Positions 1-9,144 are shown, numbered from the stretch's first letter. The stretch: DNA of 36,060 nucleotides from Kiloniella laminariae DSM 19542 (GCF_000374005.1 NZ_KB893134.1:556582-592641), one strand, 5' to 3'. Numbers and translations: made by a program. Notes: generated by a model from the letters alone, not told the origin.

Positions 1-376
1 AGAAGTGACCAGACTGCTTGATGATCTGGGGCATGATTCTGGTGAGCTTTTTTCGAAATCACTTCGCCTGTTCACAGAAGAAGGGGCACCGCATGTTGAC
101 CTGGTGGTTAATATATCTTCTGCGAGGGAGAGGTCTTCTTCGGCAAGGACGGTTCTCGGGCCTGTTGGAGCCTTGAGGGTGCACTGGGATTTATCCCTTG
201 TAACGAAGGCAGCGCCTGAGCAGCTTGGCAGAGGAGCGCTGGCGTCGTCTTTTTCGACACTGGGGGGAGCCATTCGGCAAGTTCTACAGCCCAGTTGGGA
301 TGATTTGACCACCCGTGATATCCAGCGGCTGTTTCAAGTGGCGGGTCTCGCTGGATCGAACCTGGTTTACGCCTGA
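1..376 (+). CDS. 3' end of an unidentified gene (partial)
   Basis: The frame is open from the window edge to a TGA at 374-376. A GTG at position 5 could start a 123-residue protein. The frame continues upstream without a stop, and no ribosome binding site can be seen, so I read it as the C-terminal part of a longer gene. The protein is soluble-looking, with a Ser/Arg-rich patch near residues 40-48 and amphipathic segments after it. There is no signal peptide, membrane segment or motif that I recognise. It converges on the LysR gene that follows. I cannot assign a function. Confidence 0.45.
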   Translation, partial: EVTRLLDDLGHDSGELFSKSLRLFTEEGAPHVDLVVNISSARERSSSARTVLGPVGALRVHWDLSLVTKAAPEQLGRGALASSFSTLGGAIRQVLQPSWDDLTTRDIQRLFQVAGLAGSNLVYA

Positions 377-444
377 AGACTCTTCCCGGTTTTGGAACTT
401 ATCCGGAGAAAGGAATTGGTCGAGAGGCATCTTGGTTAGAATAA

Positions 445-470
445 ATTCATATCAGGAATTCATGTCAGGA
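445..470. repeat. Tandem 13-bp direct repeat at the 3' end of the LysR gene
   Basis: ATTCATATCAGGA (445-457) is followed at once by ATTCATGTCAGGA (458-470), one mismatch apart. The second copy contains the LysR stop codon (minus-strand TGA, 465-467). It looks like a small tandem duplication at the gene end. No function is inferred. Confidence 0.6.
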
Positions 471-1367
471 ATTTTTTAACCCGAGAGATGCCATCCCCTT
501 TTTCAAGGCGCCGCCGAACTGGCGGATCAATCTGGTGTTTTCTGAAAAAGGGGAACTGACCCAGGCGAATTGATGTACCACAGCCGGGCTGAAGCGACGG
601 GATGTCAGATCGAGAATCTGGAGATATTCAGCCGCCATCAGCTGGTTGACAATGGCAATACCCATGCCTTCCCGGACCATGCGGCAGGCTGGTCCGACCC
701 CGCCGACCTCGATGGTGAAGTTGGCACGGATTCCGACATCATTGAAGGCCAGTTCTATCTTTTCCCAATACTCCAGTCCGCTTCCCAGTCTGATCATGGG
801 TGTTTGCCCAATATCCGTCGGTTTTAACTGTTCCTTTGAGGCCAAGGGGTGGGCTTTTGGCATCACCACAACAGAGGGGGCATCACAGACAGGATGAACG
901 AGTACCCTGTCATCAAGCACCGGAAGTTTGGTGATGCCAACATCGACAATACCTTCGGCGACATCATTGATGATCTGTTGGTAGGGGAGAAACTGTAAGG
1001 CCAGGAGCAGGCCAGGGTTGTTTTGCTGAAGGTTCTTCGCGATTCCCGGCAGGAAGGTCATACTCAGAGAACGAGGCGCGGCGATCACAAAACGTTTCTG
1101 CCCTCCGCTATTCCCCTGTGCTGAAAAAGTCTGGTAGGCCTCAAGCAGACTTCTGGCGTGTGAAGCCAAGGCGGTTGCTCTTTCGGTAGGATGAAGACGG
1201 CCATTGGCTCTTTCAAACAGGACTCCACCCAGAGAATCTTCCAGCCGTGAAATGTTCGCCGAGACAATGGACTGTGATTTGCCTAGCGCTTTGGCTGCCT
1301 TGACAGTAGAGCCGTGTGTGTAGACGGCAAAGAAAGCACTTACCTGGGCAATAGAAGGTTGGGTCAT
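465..1367 (-). CDS. LysR-family transcriptional regulator
   Basis: This 300-residue protein has the usual LysR length and layout. An N-terminal winged helix-turn-helix (about residues 5-65, with the helix pair around GSTVKAAKALGKSQSIVS) is followed by a periplasmic-binding-protein-like effector domain from about residue 90 to 290. It is divergent from the peptide ABC transporter operon that starts 100 bp away, the classic arrangement for a LysR protein controlling its neighbour. The inducer is unknown; a substrate of the transporter and hydrolase is the natural guess. A perfect 16-bp inverted repeat (1366-1406) overlaps the start codon and fills the leader, so autoregulation is likely. The ribosome binding site is weak and lies inside the right arm of that repeat. 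Confidence 0.9.
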   Translation of the reverse strand: MTQPSIAQVSAFFAVYTHGSTVKAAKALGKSQSIVSANISRLEDSLGGVLFERANGRLHPTERATALASHARSLLEAYQTFSAQGNSGGQKRFVIAAPRSLSMTFLPGIAKNLQQNNPGLLLALQFLPYQQIINDVAEGIVDVGITKLPVLDDRVLVHPVCDAPSVVVMPKAHPLASKEQLKPTDIGQTPMIRLGSGLEYWEKIELAFNDVGIRANFTIEVGGVGPACRMVREGMGIAIVNQLMAAEYLQILDLTSRRFSPAVVHQFAWVSSPFSENTRLIRQFGGALKKGMASLGLKNS

Positions 1368-1406
1368 GTCATAACTCTATCTCAAAATACGATAGAGTTA
1401 TGACAT
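1366..1406. promoter_or_regulatory. Perfect 16-bp inverted repeat between LysR gene and ABC operon (probable operator)
   Basis: ATGTCATAACTCTATC (1366-1381), 9 nt of spacer, then GATAGAGTTATGACAT (1391-1406) form an inverted repeat with no mismatch. It overlaps the LysR initiation codon on one side and ends 62 bp before the first permease start on the other. The position fits a LysR operator controlling both directions. In a LysR transcript starting further upstream, it would also fold into a hairpin that hides the start codon. Confidence 0.7.
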
Positions 1407-1467
1407 ATTCTAGTAAGATTGACGATTGATATTGTTCGTCGTACCTCTTGAACACAGGGAGGCACAG

Positions 1468-2445
1468 ATGGCCGCATATCTATTACAAAGACTGATCCAG
1501 GCGATATTCGTTCTGCTCTTGGTGTCGCTGCTCATTTTTATGGGCGTATATGCCATTGGCGATCCGATCGAATTGCTTGTTTCTCCTGACTCTACTGTAG
1601 AAGACATCGAGCGAGCCCGTGCGGCTCTGGGGCTGGACCAGCCTATCTGGACGCAATACCGGATCTATCTGATCGGGTTGCTCCAGGGGGATCTTGGTGA
1701 TTCTTTCGTCTATAACCAGCCTACAATCCAGCTGATCCTTCAGCGGTTGCCTGCGACTGTCGAGCTGGGGCTGGTTGCTTTCTTTTTTGCGCTGGTCATG
1801 GGGATTCCCCTTGGATTGATCGCAGGGTATTACGCTGACAAGTGGGCTGATCATGCGATTATGAACGGCTCTATTTTTGCCTTTTCCCTACCGAACTTCT
1901 GGCAGGGGCTGTTGTTCATTCTGTTTTTCTCGGTATGGCTGAACTGGCTGCCTGCGGGCGACAGGGGAGAAGTTGACCAGTTTCTGGGTGTCGGTAGCAG
2001 TCTGGCAACAGCAGATGGGTGGCGGCATATTTTTCTACCTGCCTTTAATCTGGCCCTTTTTAACGCCGCCTTGATTGTCCGTCTGACGCGTTCGTCAATT
2101 CAGGAAGTAATGTCGAGCGAATATATCCGCTATGCCCGGGCCAAGGGTTTGAGCAATCGCCGCATCCTGCTGCGGCATGCTTTTCGGAATATCCAGATTC
2201 CTCTGGTCACGGTTCTGGGGCTGGAATTGGGGAACCTTCTGGCATACGGCATCATTACAGAGACCGTTTTCGACTGGCCAGGCATGGGGCAACTGCTGAT
2301 CAATTCTATCCGTCTGAATGATCGTCCGGTAATCGTCGGTTATCTGCTGGTCGTGGTTGCTATGTTTATCCTGATCAATGTGGTTGTGGATGTGCTCTAC
2401 ACCCTGCTGGATCCGCGGATAAAAATCAGCGGGAGCAAATCATGA
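1468..2445 (+). CDS. Peptide-type ABC transporter permease, DppB/OppB-like
   Basis: This is an inner-membrane permease of the dipeptide/oligopeptide/nickel family. I chose the ATG at 1468 (325 residues) because it follows an AGGGAGG ribosome binding site at 1456-1462; an in-frame ATG at 1426 has none. The N-terminus has the typical short cytoplasmic start and first membrane helix (about residues 8-30), then a periplasmic loop. Further helices begin near residue 98. The cytoplasmic EAA coupling loop is at about residues 213-243 (SSEYIRYARAKG), and the chain ends near an LDPRIK motif common in DppB proteins. Its stop overlaps the next gene by 4 bp (ATGA), so the two are translationally coupled. 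It is the first gene of a five-component importer operon. Substrate specificity cannot be read from the sequence. Confidence 0.92.
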   Translation: MAAYLLQRLIQAIFVLLLVSLLIFMGVYAIGDPIELLVSPDSTVEDIERARAALGLDQPIWTQYRIYLIGLLQGDLGDSFVYNQPTIQLILQRLPATVELGLVAFFFALVMGIPLGLIAGYYADKWADHAIMNGSIFAFSLPNFWQGLLFILFFSVWLNWLPAGDRGEVDQFLGVGSSLATADGWRHIFLPAFNLALFNAALIVRLTRSSIQEVMSSEYIRYARAKGLSNRRILLRHAFRNIQIPLVTVLGLELGNLLAYGIITETVFDWPGMGQLLINSIRLNDRPVIVGYLLVVVAMFILINVVVDVLYTLLDPRIKISGSKS

Positions 2446-3368
2446 GTCTTTCCAAAACCAGGAAAAGCCCTGTTGCCGGGGAGCAGGAAAAGGTTTCGTT
2501 CCTGAGCAGCCTGTTTGATCTGCTTCGGCGACAGAGTGTATTTTCCCTGCTGTGTCTTGTCATTTTCCTGCTGCTGATTCTGGCCGCGATATCCGCGCCG
2601 CTGATCACCCCGCAAAATCCCTATGACAATGCCCAGGTCGATTTCTTCGATGCAAATCTTGCCCCCGGTTCAATGTCAGGCGATGGACGGTTTGTTTATC
2701 TGCTAGGCAGTGATGCTCTCGGACGGGATCTCTATTCAGCGATTCTCTATGGGCTTAGAACCTCCCTGTCGATCAGCGGTATCGCGGCACTGCTGGCGCT
2801 TGCCATCGGTACCCTGGCGGGGTTGGCTGCAGCCTACTTCAGAGGAATGACAGATACGCTGATCATGCGGGCGGTTGATATCAAGCTTGGCTTTCCGACG
2901 ATTCTGGTAGCAATGGTTATTATGTCGATCTTCGGTGCAGGCTATTTCAATCTGGTTATTGCCTTGGTTCTTGCGCAGTGGCCCTATTATGCACGCACAG
3001 CCCGATCCGTTGCTCTTGTGCAGATGGGGCAGGAGTACATAGAGGCGGCCAGGTGCCTTGAACTTCCGGTCCACCGTCTCATTCTTGTGCACCTCCTGCC
3101 GAATAGCCTGCCTCCCCTGCTTGTTGTTTTTACTCTGCAACTGGCCCATGCCGCGGCGATCGAGGCATCATTATCTTTCCTTGGGCTTGGAGTTTCGATC
3201 GAAGCACCGTCTTTGGGGCTATTGATCGCAAATGGATCCAAAGAGATTCTTTCCGGTCATGCCTGGCAACTGATCTATCCGGGACTGGCTCTGGTTTTAC
3301 TGATCTTTACCGTCAACATTGTCGGGGATCGCCTGCGCCGTATCCTTAATCCGAAAGAAAGGGGCTAG
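2442..3368 (+). CDS. Peptide-type ABC transporter permease, DppC/OppC-like
   Basis: This 308-residue second permease pairs with the DppB-like subunit. It has a cytoplasmic N-terminal stretch, a strong first membrane helix at about residues 33-53, the family motif LGSDALGRDLYSAILYG near residue 88, and five further hydrophobic segments. The cytoplasmic EAA-type loop follows VQMGQEYIEAARCL. Its start overlaps the upstream stop (ATGA). The next gene starts 4 bp after its stop, preceded by a purine-rich AAAGAAAGGGG site that lies inside the end of this gene. Length and order are standard for DppC. Confidence 0.92.
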   Translation: MSLSKTRKSPVAGEQEKVSFLSSLFDLLRRQSVFSLLCLVIFLLLILAAISAPLITPQNPYDNAQVDFFDANLAPGSMSGDGRFVYLLGSDALGRDLYSAILYGLRTSLSISGIAALLALAIGTLAGLAAAYFRGMTDTLIMRAVDIKLGFPTILVAMVIMSIFGAGYFNLVIALVLAQWPYYARTARSVALVQMGQEYIEAARCLELPVHRLILVHLLPNSLPPLLVVFTLQLAHAAAIEASLSFLGLGVSIEAPSLGLLIANGSKEILSGHAWQLIYPGLALVLLIFTVNIVGDRLRRILNPKERG

Positions 3369-3372
3369 GAAC

Positions 3373-4347
3373 ATGGCTGAACCGATTTTAGCTGTTTCCG
3401 GACTTTGTACCGAGGTGGTTTCTGACGAAAAGATTGCCCGTATCGTCAGGGATGTCAGCTTTGATCTTTACCCGGGAGAAATCCTCGGTGTTGTAGGGGA
3501 ATCAGGCTGCGGCAAATCGATGATGGGTTTCGCGTTGCTGAACCTGCTTGATCCTCCCGCTCGTGTTGCCAGTGGATCTGTCTCCTTTGCTGGAAAAGAT
3601 ATCACCCGGCTGCCTGCTGAAGCTTTACGAACGATAAGGGGAAACCGTATCGCAATGATCTTTCAGGATCCCATGGTGTCATTGAATCCGGTACTGACAA
3701 TCGGAGAGCAGATGATGGAGGCGGTTCTGGCCCATCAGAAAGTATCCCGTAGCGTAGCAAAAGCCAGAACTATCGAGGCGCTGGAGATGGTTGGTATCCC
3801 AAAACCAGCGGAGCGTCTTAAAGCCTATCCCCATGAGTTTTCCGGCGGTATGCGCCAGCGTGTGGTGATTGCGACGGCTTTTCTGAACAAGCCTGACATC
3901 ATCATTGCGGATGAACCGACCACGGCACTTGATGTGACGATCCAGGCACAGATATTGGCCGAAGTACAGAAAATGGCGGCCCAGAACGGAACTGCTGTAA
4001 TCTGGATCAGTCATGACATGTCTTTGCTCTCGGGGCTGGCAGACCGGGTAATGGTGATGTATGCCGGACAGATAGTTGAATCCGGATCAACCGCCTCGAT
4101 TATCGAACAGCCAAATCATCCCTACACCCGGGCCCTGATGGGGGCCATTCCTGTGCCGGGACGTGAAAAGCTCGAGATATTGCGTGGGTTCCCTCCTAAC
4201 CTTCTCGGTGAGTTTACCGGTTGTGCATTTGCACCCCGTTGCCCTTTGGCAAGGGATCACTGTGATCTTGAGCGACCAGAAGCGCGAGGACCCGAGCTGA
4301 CCCATGCCCGTTGTCACTATCCGTTGCAAGAGGGGGCACATTCATGA
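3373..4347 (+). CDS. Peptide ABC transporter ATP-binding subunit, DppD/OppD-like
   Basis: I chose the ATG at 3373 (324 residues), just after an AAAGAAAGGGG ribosome binding site. Walker A is GESGCGKS (residues 42-49), the Q-loop glutamine is near residue 98, the ABC signature is FSGGMRQR (156-163), and Walker B is IIIADEPT (176-183) followed by ALDVT. The C-terminal oligopeptide-transporter extension is present with the cysteine pattern [15 protein letters not shown]. All catalytic residues are intact. It forms the ATPase heterodimer with the next gene, whose start overlaps its stop by 4 bp. Confidence 0.93.
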   Translation: MAEPILAVSGLCTEVVSDEKIARIVRDVSFDLYPGEILGVVGESGCGKSMMGFALLNLLDPPARVASGSVSFAGKDITRLPAEALRTIRGNRIAMIFQDPMVSLNPVLTIGEQMMEAVLAHQKVSRSVAKARTIEALEMVGIPKPAERLKAYPHEFSGGMRQRVVIATAFLNKPDIIIADEPTTALDVTIQAQILAEVQKMAAQNGTAVIWISHDMSLLSGLADRVMVMYAGQIVESGSTASIIEQPNHPYTRALMGAIPVPGREKLEILRGFPPNLLGEFTGCAFAPRCPLARDHCDLERPEARGPELTHARCHYPLQEGAHS

Positions 4348-5363
4348 GCACGACACTTCTTGAGCTTTGTGATGTATCACGGGTCTTTACCCGGAATGAT
4401 GGCGCCTTCGACTCGCTGGCACGGCGGCTGGGGGTCGGACGGCCACTGGAAAATCTGGTGGCAGTTGATAACGTGTCGATGGTGGTGAACCGCGGCGAAA
4501 CGGTTGGTATCGTCGGTGAGTCTGGTTGCGGCAAGTCGACCCTTGGCCGGGTTGCCGTGCAGCTTCTGGCCCCGTCATCCGGGAAAGTTCTGTTTGAAGG
4601 TAAAGATATAGCGACGCTACCTGTCGAAGAAGCGCGCCGTGCCAGGTTCAAATTACAGATGGTTTTCCAGAATCCCTATACCAGCCTGAACCCGCGAAGA
4701 AGAGTGGGGGAGACTGTCATTGAAGCCGCTGTCTCGCACGGACTTGTTGCCAAGGCAGATGCCCGAGATGCAGCAATCAAAGCAATGGGACGTGTCGGTC
4801 TGAAGCCTGATTTCATCGATCGTTTCCCGCATGCCTTGTCAGGTGGTCAGAGGCAGCGAGTCGGTATTGCCCGGGCACTGGCAGTTGATCCGGCCTGTGT
4901 TGTTTTTGATGAGGCGGTTGCGGCTCTGGATGTTTCCATCCAGGCACAGATCCTGGAGTTGTTGGTCGAGTTGCGACAAAACGCTTCCTTTGCATCTGTT
5001 TTCATCAGCCATGATCTCAATGTGGTGCGCTACATCGCTGACCGCGTTGTGATTCTCTATCTTGGCCGTGTGGTCGAAACTGCTTCTACAGCGACTTTGT
5101 TTGAAAAACCCCATCATCCCTATTCCCAGGCGTTGATGGCGGAAGCACCAGAGCTGAAAGCGCAAAAGAGAATTTTCACCCCAATTGTCGGGGAGCTGCC
5201 TTCGCCACTCTCTCCACCATCAGGCTGCCAGTTCCACCCCCGTTGTCCCCATGCCATGCCCCGTTGCAAGACAGAGCAACCGGCTCTGCGCCAATTGGGG
5301 GACGGACATTTTTCAGCCTGTCATCTCGACATGGGGCAAGCAGATGAGAAACACGCAAAATAA
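4344..5363 (+). CDS. Peptide ABC transporter ATP-binding subunit, DppF/OppF-like
   Basis: This 339-residue protein starts at the ATGA overlap with the preceding gene, preceded by GAGGGGG. Walker A is GESGCGKST (58-66), the signature is LSGGQRQR (165-172), and the C-terminal oligopeptide domain has GCQFHPRCPHAMPRC. One feature is odd. After the catalytic Walker B glutamate (CVVFDE, 186-190) the residue is alanine rather than the near-invariant proline, giving DEAVAALD where DEPTSALD or DEPVSALD is usual. The catalytic glutamate is kept, so activity is probably retained. It pairs with the DppD-like ATPase. About 100 bp separate it from the binding-protein gene. Confidence 0.92.
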   Translation: MSTTLLELCDVSRVFTRNDGAFDSLARRLGVGRPLENLVAVDNVSMVVNRGETVGIVGESGCGKSTLGRVAVQLLAPSSGKVLFEGKDIATLPVEEARRARFKLQMVFQNPYTSLNPRRRVGETVIEAAVSHGLVAKADARDAAIKAMGRVGLKPDFIDRFPHALSGGQRQRVGIARALAVDPACVVFDEAVAALDVSIQAQILELLVELRQNASFASVFISHDLNVVRYIADRVVILYLGRVVETASTATLFEKPHHPYSQALMAEAPELKAQKRIFTPIVGELPSPLSPPSGCQFHPRCPHAMPRCKTEQPALRQLGDGHFSACHLDMGQADEKHAK

Positions 5364-5466
5364 GATGAAGAACGGAAAGTCGTAAGGGATGCCTGGCTTG
5401 AGAAAGCCAATTGAAAAAAGTGCGGAGAAAAACCGCTCCGAGCATGAACCAGAAGGGAGCAAGACC

Positions 5467-7044
5467 ATGATAACCAGAAAAAAATGTGTACTAGGAATGG
5501 CATTACTGGCGTTGCCAGGCTTGTTGTCATCAGCCTCAGCCGACACTCTTCGGCTTGCCTTGGCGGGTGAACACCAGTCCGTTGATCCGCATTTCTCGAG
5601 AACGTCGCCGAATCAAAATACAGCATCGAACATCTTTGAGACACTGGTGAGTGTCGATGAAAAAATGCAGATGGGTCCTTTGCTGGCGACATCCTGGGAA
5701 AATATCAATCCGACGACCTGGGAAATCGAGCTAAAGCAGGGTGTAACTTTCCATGATGGGAGCACGTTTGATGCAGCAGATGTGATCTCGTCAGTCGAAA
5801 GAATTCCAAATGTCGAGGATTCCCCTTCTTCCTTTATCAGCCTGGTATCCAGTATTGCCTCGATCGAAGCACTGAGTGATCACAAACTCAGGGTCACAAC
5901 CAAGGCACCTGCCCCGGATTTCATGGAACAGATCGGTGGTGTTTATATTATTCCTTCCGAGCTGGGCGTGACCATCAAAAGTGCCGATTTTGACGCAGGC
6001 AAAGCTACCATTGGAACCGGCCCCTACAAGTTTGTTTCCTGGACGCCAAATGAAAGCCTGATACTGAAGGCGAATGAGCAATACTGGGGGGAAGTCCCGG
6101 GTTATTCGGACGTGGTAATTCGCTATATTCCGAATGCTGCTTCACGTGTTGCGACGTTGATGGCGGGTGATGTTGATGCAATTGATCAGGTGCCACCCTC
6201 GGATGTTGCTGTGGTCAAGGCCCGTGACGGGCTGGAGATCAGCAGTTCGATTTCGGGAAGGATGATCTATCTGCATCTGGATTCTGACCGGGATAAGACG
6301 CCTTTCATCAAGGGGATGGACGGGGCAGAAATCAGCAACCCGTTGCGAGACAAGCGCGTACGGAAAGCCCTGTCCTTGCTAATCGATCGAAACCGGATCG
6401 TTGAACATATCATGGATGGTCGGGCTGTACCGACAGGTCAAATGGTTCCGGAGAGCTTTATCGGTTACAACCCGGAGATCCCGACACCTGCCTATGATGT
6501 GGATGGGGCAAAAGCCCTGTTGGCTGAAGCTGGGTATCCGGATGGTTTTTCGCTGACCATCCACGGACCGAATGATCGTTACGTAAATGACGCCAAGGTT
6601 ATTCAGGCACTTTCCCAGCTTTTTGCGCGTGGTGGGTTGAAAAGCTCTGTCGAGGCTATGCCGAAGAGCATTTATTTCAAGTCGGCATCGAAAAGAGAAT
6701 TCAGCGTGTTTCTTGTCGGTTTTGGAACCACTTCCGGCAATTCAAGCCGTGGATTGGAACAGGTTCTTTCCAGCTATAACAAGGAAGCGGGGATTGGCAC
6801 ATTCAACCGTGGGCGTTTTTCGAACCCCGCTTTTGATGATGTGATGGCCCGGGCAACCGCAACTTTTGATGATGATGAGAAAGAGCAGCTGCTCAAAGAA
6901 GCCGCAACGATTGGGTTTGTTGAAGAGCAGGGAGTTCTCCCGCTCTACTTTGAAGAGCTGATCTGGGCCCATTCGAACAGAGTTGCGTATAAAAGCGGCC
7001 CCGTAGAACGGACTCTCGCAGCCGACTTCAGTCCGGTTCGCTGA
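5467..7044 (+). CDS. Periplasmic substrate-binding protein of the peptide ABC importer (SBP family 5)
   Basis: I chose the ATG at 5467 (525 residues): it follows an AGAAGGGAG site and begins with a good signal peptide (basic MITRKK, hydrophobic core, ASA|DT cleavage after about residue 25). An upstream in-frame ATG at 5389 would add a long charged stretch before the signal. The mature part follows the family 5 pattern: an N-terminal section on VDPHF...NIFETL, the LATSWE and VTFHDGS motifs, GTGPYKF, and AASRVATLMAGDVDAID. There is no lipobox cysteine, so the protein should be soluble in the periplasm. It sits directly behind its permeases and ATPases and just before the hydrolase gene. Ligands in this family range from peptides to opines and nickel complexes, so the substrate stays open. 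Confidence 0.92.
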   Translation: MITRKKCVLGMALLALPGLLSSASADTLRLALAGEHQSVDPHFSRTSPNQNTASNIFETLVSVDEKMQMGPLLATSWENINPTTWEIELKQGVTFHDGSTFDAADVISSVERIPNVEDSPSSFISLVSSIASIEALSDHKLRVTTKAPAPDFMEQIGGVYIIPSELGVTIKSADFDAGKATIGTGPYKFVSWTPNESLILKANEQYWGEVPGYSDVVIRYIPNAASRVATLMAGDVDAIDQVPPSDVAVVKARDGLEISSSISGRMIYLHLDSDRDKTPFIKGMDGAEISNPLRDKRVRKALSLLIDRNRIVEHIMDGRAVPTGQMVPESFIGYNPEIPTPAYDVDGAKALLAEAGYPDGFSLTIHGPNDRYVNDAKVIQALSQLFARGGLKSSVEAMPKSIYFKSASKREFSVFLVGFGTTSGNSSRGLEQVLSSYNKEAGIGTFNRGRFSNPAFDDVMARATATFDDDEKEQLLKEAATIGFVEEQGVLPLYFEELIWAHSNRVAYKSGPVERTLAADFSPVR

Positions 7045-7083
7045 TCAGGGGATCTCCGCGACCCTGTCAGTGGGAGCATAGAG

Positions 7084-7106
7084 ACGGGGACCACTTTGGC
7101 CCCCGT
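7084..7106 (+). terminator. Hairpin after the binding-protein gene (weak terminator or attenuator)
   Basis: ACGGGG (7084-7089) and CCCCGT pair around an inner CCA...TGG helix. Only a pyrimidine stretch follows rather than a clean T-run. It lies in the 165-bp gap before the hydrolase gene and could reduce read-through between them. Confidence 0.35.
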
Positions 7107-7209
7107 TCCTCCTGATAAAACTCTGTTCATCGGATATCCGATTTTTCAACTGGTTAATTTTACAGAAGGCTGTGTCGTGAGAAACCTTACTGCTGAGGCA
7201 TTGTGATCC

Positions 7210-9051
7210 ATGGAGCGTGATTCTTGTCCCCCGCATGCGATGCCATACGAATTCACCAGAATGGTGACAATGCGCGACGGTATCACTCTGGCAACAGATG
7301 TTTATCTGCCAGAGGAAAATTATTGCGGGCCAATCCTGATCGAACGGACCCCCTATAACCGCAGAGGTGTTTCCGGATCGGAAATTTGTCTGGAGAGCGG
7401 AGTTTCCCTGACACGTGTGGAATTGGCGCGGTGGTTTTGTGCCCGGGGATATGGTGTGGTGATGCAGGACGTCAGGGGACGTCATGGCTCGGAAGGAATC
7501 TTTTCCAAATATATAAATGAAGCCGATGATGGCTTTGATAGCTATGCCTGGATTGTTGAACAGCCCTGGTGTGATGGACGGATCTGTTCGATGGGGCTGT
7601 CTTATGGTGGACATACCCAGTTGGCAGCCGCCTGCGCCACTGCGCCGGGGCTTTCAGCGATGTTCCTCGATACAGGCGGGTTGTTGGATGCCTATGAACA
7701 CTCGGTTCGTTACGGTGGGGCATTTGAATTAAAGCAGCTTACATGGGCGTTCAAACACGCTCGTCAACATGCTCTTGATCAAGGGGATGGGGAAGCTGTT
7801 ACCTATCTTGAATCACTGGATTTAGCCGAGGAAGTACTGAAGGCGGATTGGCAGAGAGGGAAGTCCCCACTGGCTGTTGTACCAGAATACGAGGCCTATC
7901 TGCTTGATCTTTGGGAACAGGAAACGGCTCGACCTGAATGGTTGGGTGCCGCGACCTGTGCCGACCGTTGGATTGACCGGATTCCTGATGTTCCCGTGTT
8001 TTTGCTTGGCAGTTGGAATGACCCCTATGCCCAGTCAATGAATATCCTTTTCAAGGAAATGAGTCAGAGGTTTTCCTGCCCGGTCCAACTGTTGATGGGG
8101 CCCTGGCTTCATGGGCGGCGAAACCAAAGTCATGCTGGAGCAGCTGATTTCGGAGCAACGGCCTTGTTGAATAATCTGACAGGTAGAAGTTTTCCCGAGT
8201 TGCGTCTTGCCTGGTTTGATTTTGCTCTTGGAAAAACCGGACGCCCCTGGCAAAGCGAAAATGTCTATTTTGAAATGGGGGGGGGAGACTGGTCCAGAAG
8301 GCACAGTGGGCATCTGGATGTGTCAGGCCGCTGGCTTTCAAGCCCTACAGCTCTGACGGCACCGGAAGAACGGGTGTTTTATCCTGATGAAAAGGGTGTC
8401 TTGAAAACCCCTGTCGATCTTTCAATCACAGAGGTATCCTCCAGAGCATATTCTCTGACTGTGAGACCGGATAATCCCTTTCGATCCATTGGGGGGGCAA
8501 TTACCTCTGGAGCGCCGATCATGGAAGGAGGCATGTTTCTCTATTCTGGAAAGGCTGATCCTGACTCGCCTTTCAATCGGCAGGATATTCTTGTGTTTGA
8601 AACGGCGCCACTAACCGAAGATCTTGTGATATCCGGTACAGCCTTTCTTGACTGTCAGGCTTGTTCCGATGCTCTGGATTTCGATCTGGCTGTCTTCCTT
8701 TTTGAAAAAAGAGATCTGGGGGAAAGCGGAGATTTTTCAGCGGTAAACATTACTGACGGCATTCAGCGGGCGCGCTTTGCGGATTCAGCAAGGAAAGGTC
8801 TTGCTTTGTCACCGGGTGAAAAGATCAATCTCCAGGTCAGGTTGATGACAACGGCTTATCGCCTGAAAAAGGGCTCCAAATTGTTACTGCTTCTTACAGG
8901 TGCAAATTTCCCGCGGTTTGATGTAAATACCGGTACCGGGCGGAGTATGCCAGCAGAAACAGGGGACTGGAAATCGGAAATAGGGACCACTCTTGCTGAT
9001 ATAAAGCTGAAAATTGAGACCAAGGAGGGAGTCCCCCTGTTCCATTTGTGA
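7210..9051 (+). CDS. CocE/NonD-family serine hydrolase (X-Pro dipeptidyl-peptidase or acylase-like)
   Basis: This 613-residue protein has the three-part build of the X-Pro dipeptidyl-peptidase S15 / cocaine esterase / glutaryl-7-ACA acylase family. The N-terminal alpha/beta-hydrolase domain begins with RDGITLATDVYLP. The nucleophile elbow is GLSYGG with Ser131, preceded by QDVRGRHGSEG. The likely acid and base are Asp271 (SWNDPY) and His301 (GPWLHG). The C-terminal jelly-roll domain runs from about residue 440 (IMEGGMFLYSG, then LVISGTAFLDC). There is no signal peptide, so it should act in the cytoplasm on an imported substrate. Its position behind the importer supports a joint catabolic role. 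Whether it is a peptidase, amidase or esterase cannot be decided here. Confidence 0.88.
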   Translation: MERDSCPPHAMPYEFTRMVTMRDGITLATDVYLPEENYCGPILIERTPYNRRGVSGSEICLESGVSLTRVELARWFCARGYGVVMQDVRGRHGSEGIFSKYINEADDGFDSYAWIVEQPWCDGRICSMGLSYGGHTQLAAACATAPGLSAMFLDTGGLLDAYEHSVRYGGAFELKQLTWAFKHARQHALDQGDGEAVTYLESLDLAEEVLKADWQRGKSPLAVVPEYEAYLLDLWEQETARPEWLGAATCADRWIDRIPDVPVFLLGSWNDPYAQSMNILFKEMSQRFSCPVQLLMGPWLHGRRNQSHAGAADFGATALLNNLTGRSFPELRLAWFDFALGKTGRPWQSENVYFEMGGGDWSRRHSGHLDVSGRWLSSPTALTAPEERVFYPDEKGVLKTPVDLSITEVSSRAYSLTVRPDNPFRSIGGAITSGAPIMEGGMFLYSGKADPDSPFNRQDILVFETAPLTEDLVISGTAFLDCQACSDALDFDLAVFLFEKRDLGESGDFSAVNITDGIQRARFADSARKGLALSPGEKINLQVRLMTTAYRLKKGSKLLLLLTGANFPRFDVNTGTGRSMPAETGDWKSEIGTTLADIKLKIETKEGVPLFHL

Positions 9052-9144
9052 AAACAGGGCTGAAATGGTTATTGCTTGGTTTTTCTGTTTTATAGCGTCA
9101 GGCATATGGCTGTGCTGCCTTAAAAATTGCTGCTGGACTGGTAA

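Noticed and set aside
7045-7614. A 189-codon minus-strand frame over the 5' part of the CocE-like gene
   Set aside because: The plus-strand gene has the catalytic domain here. The minus frame has no start signals or motifs.
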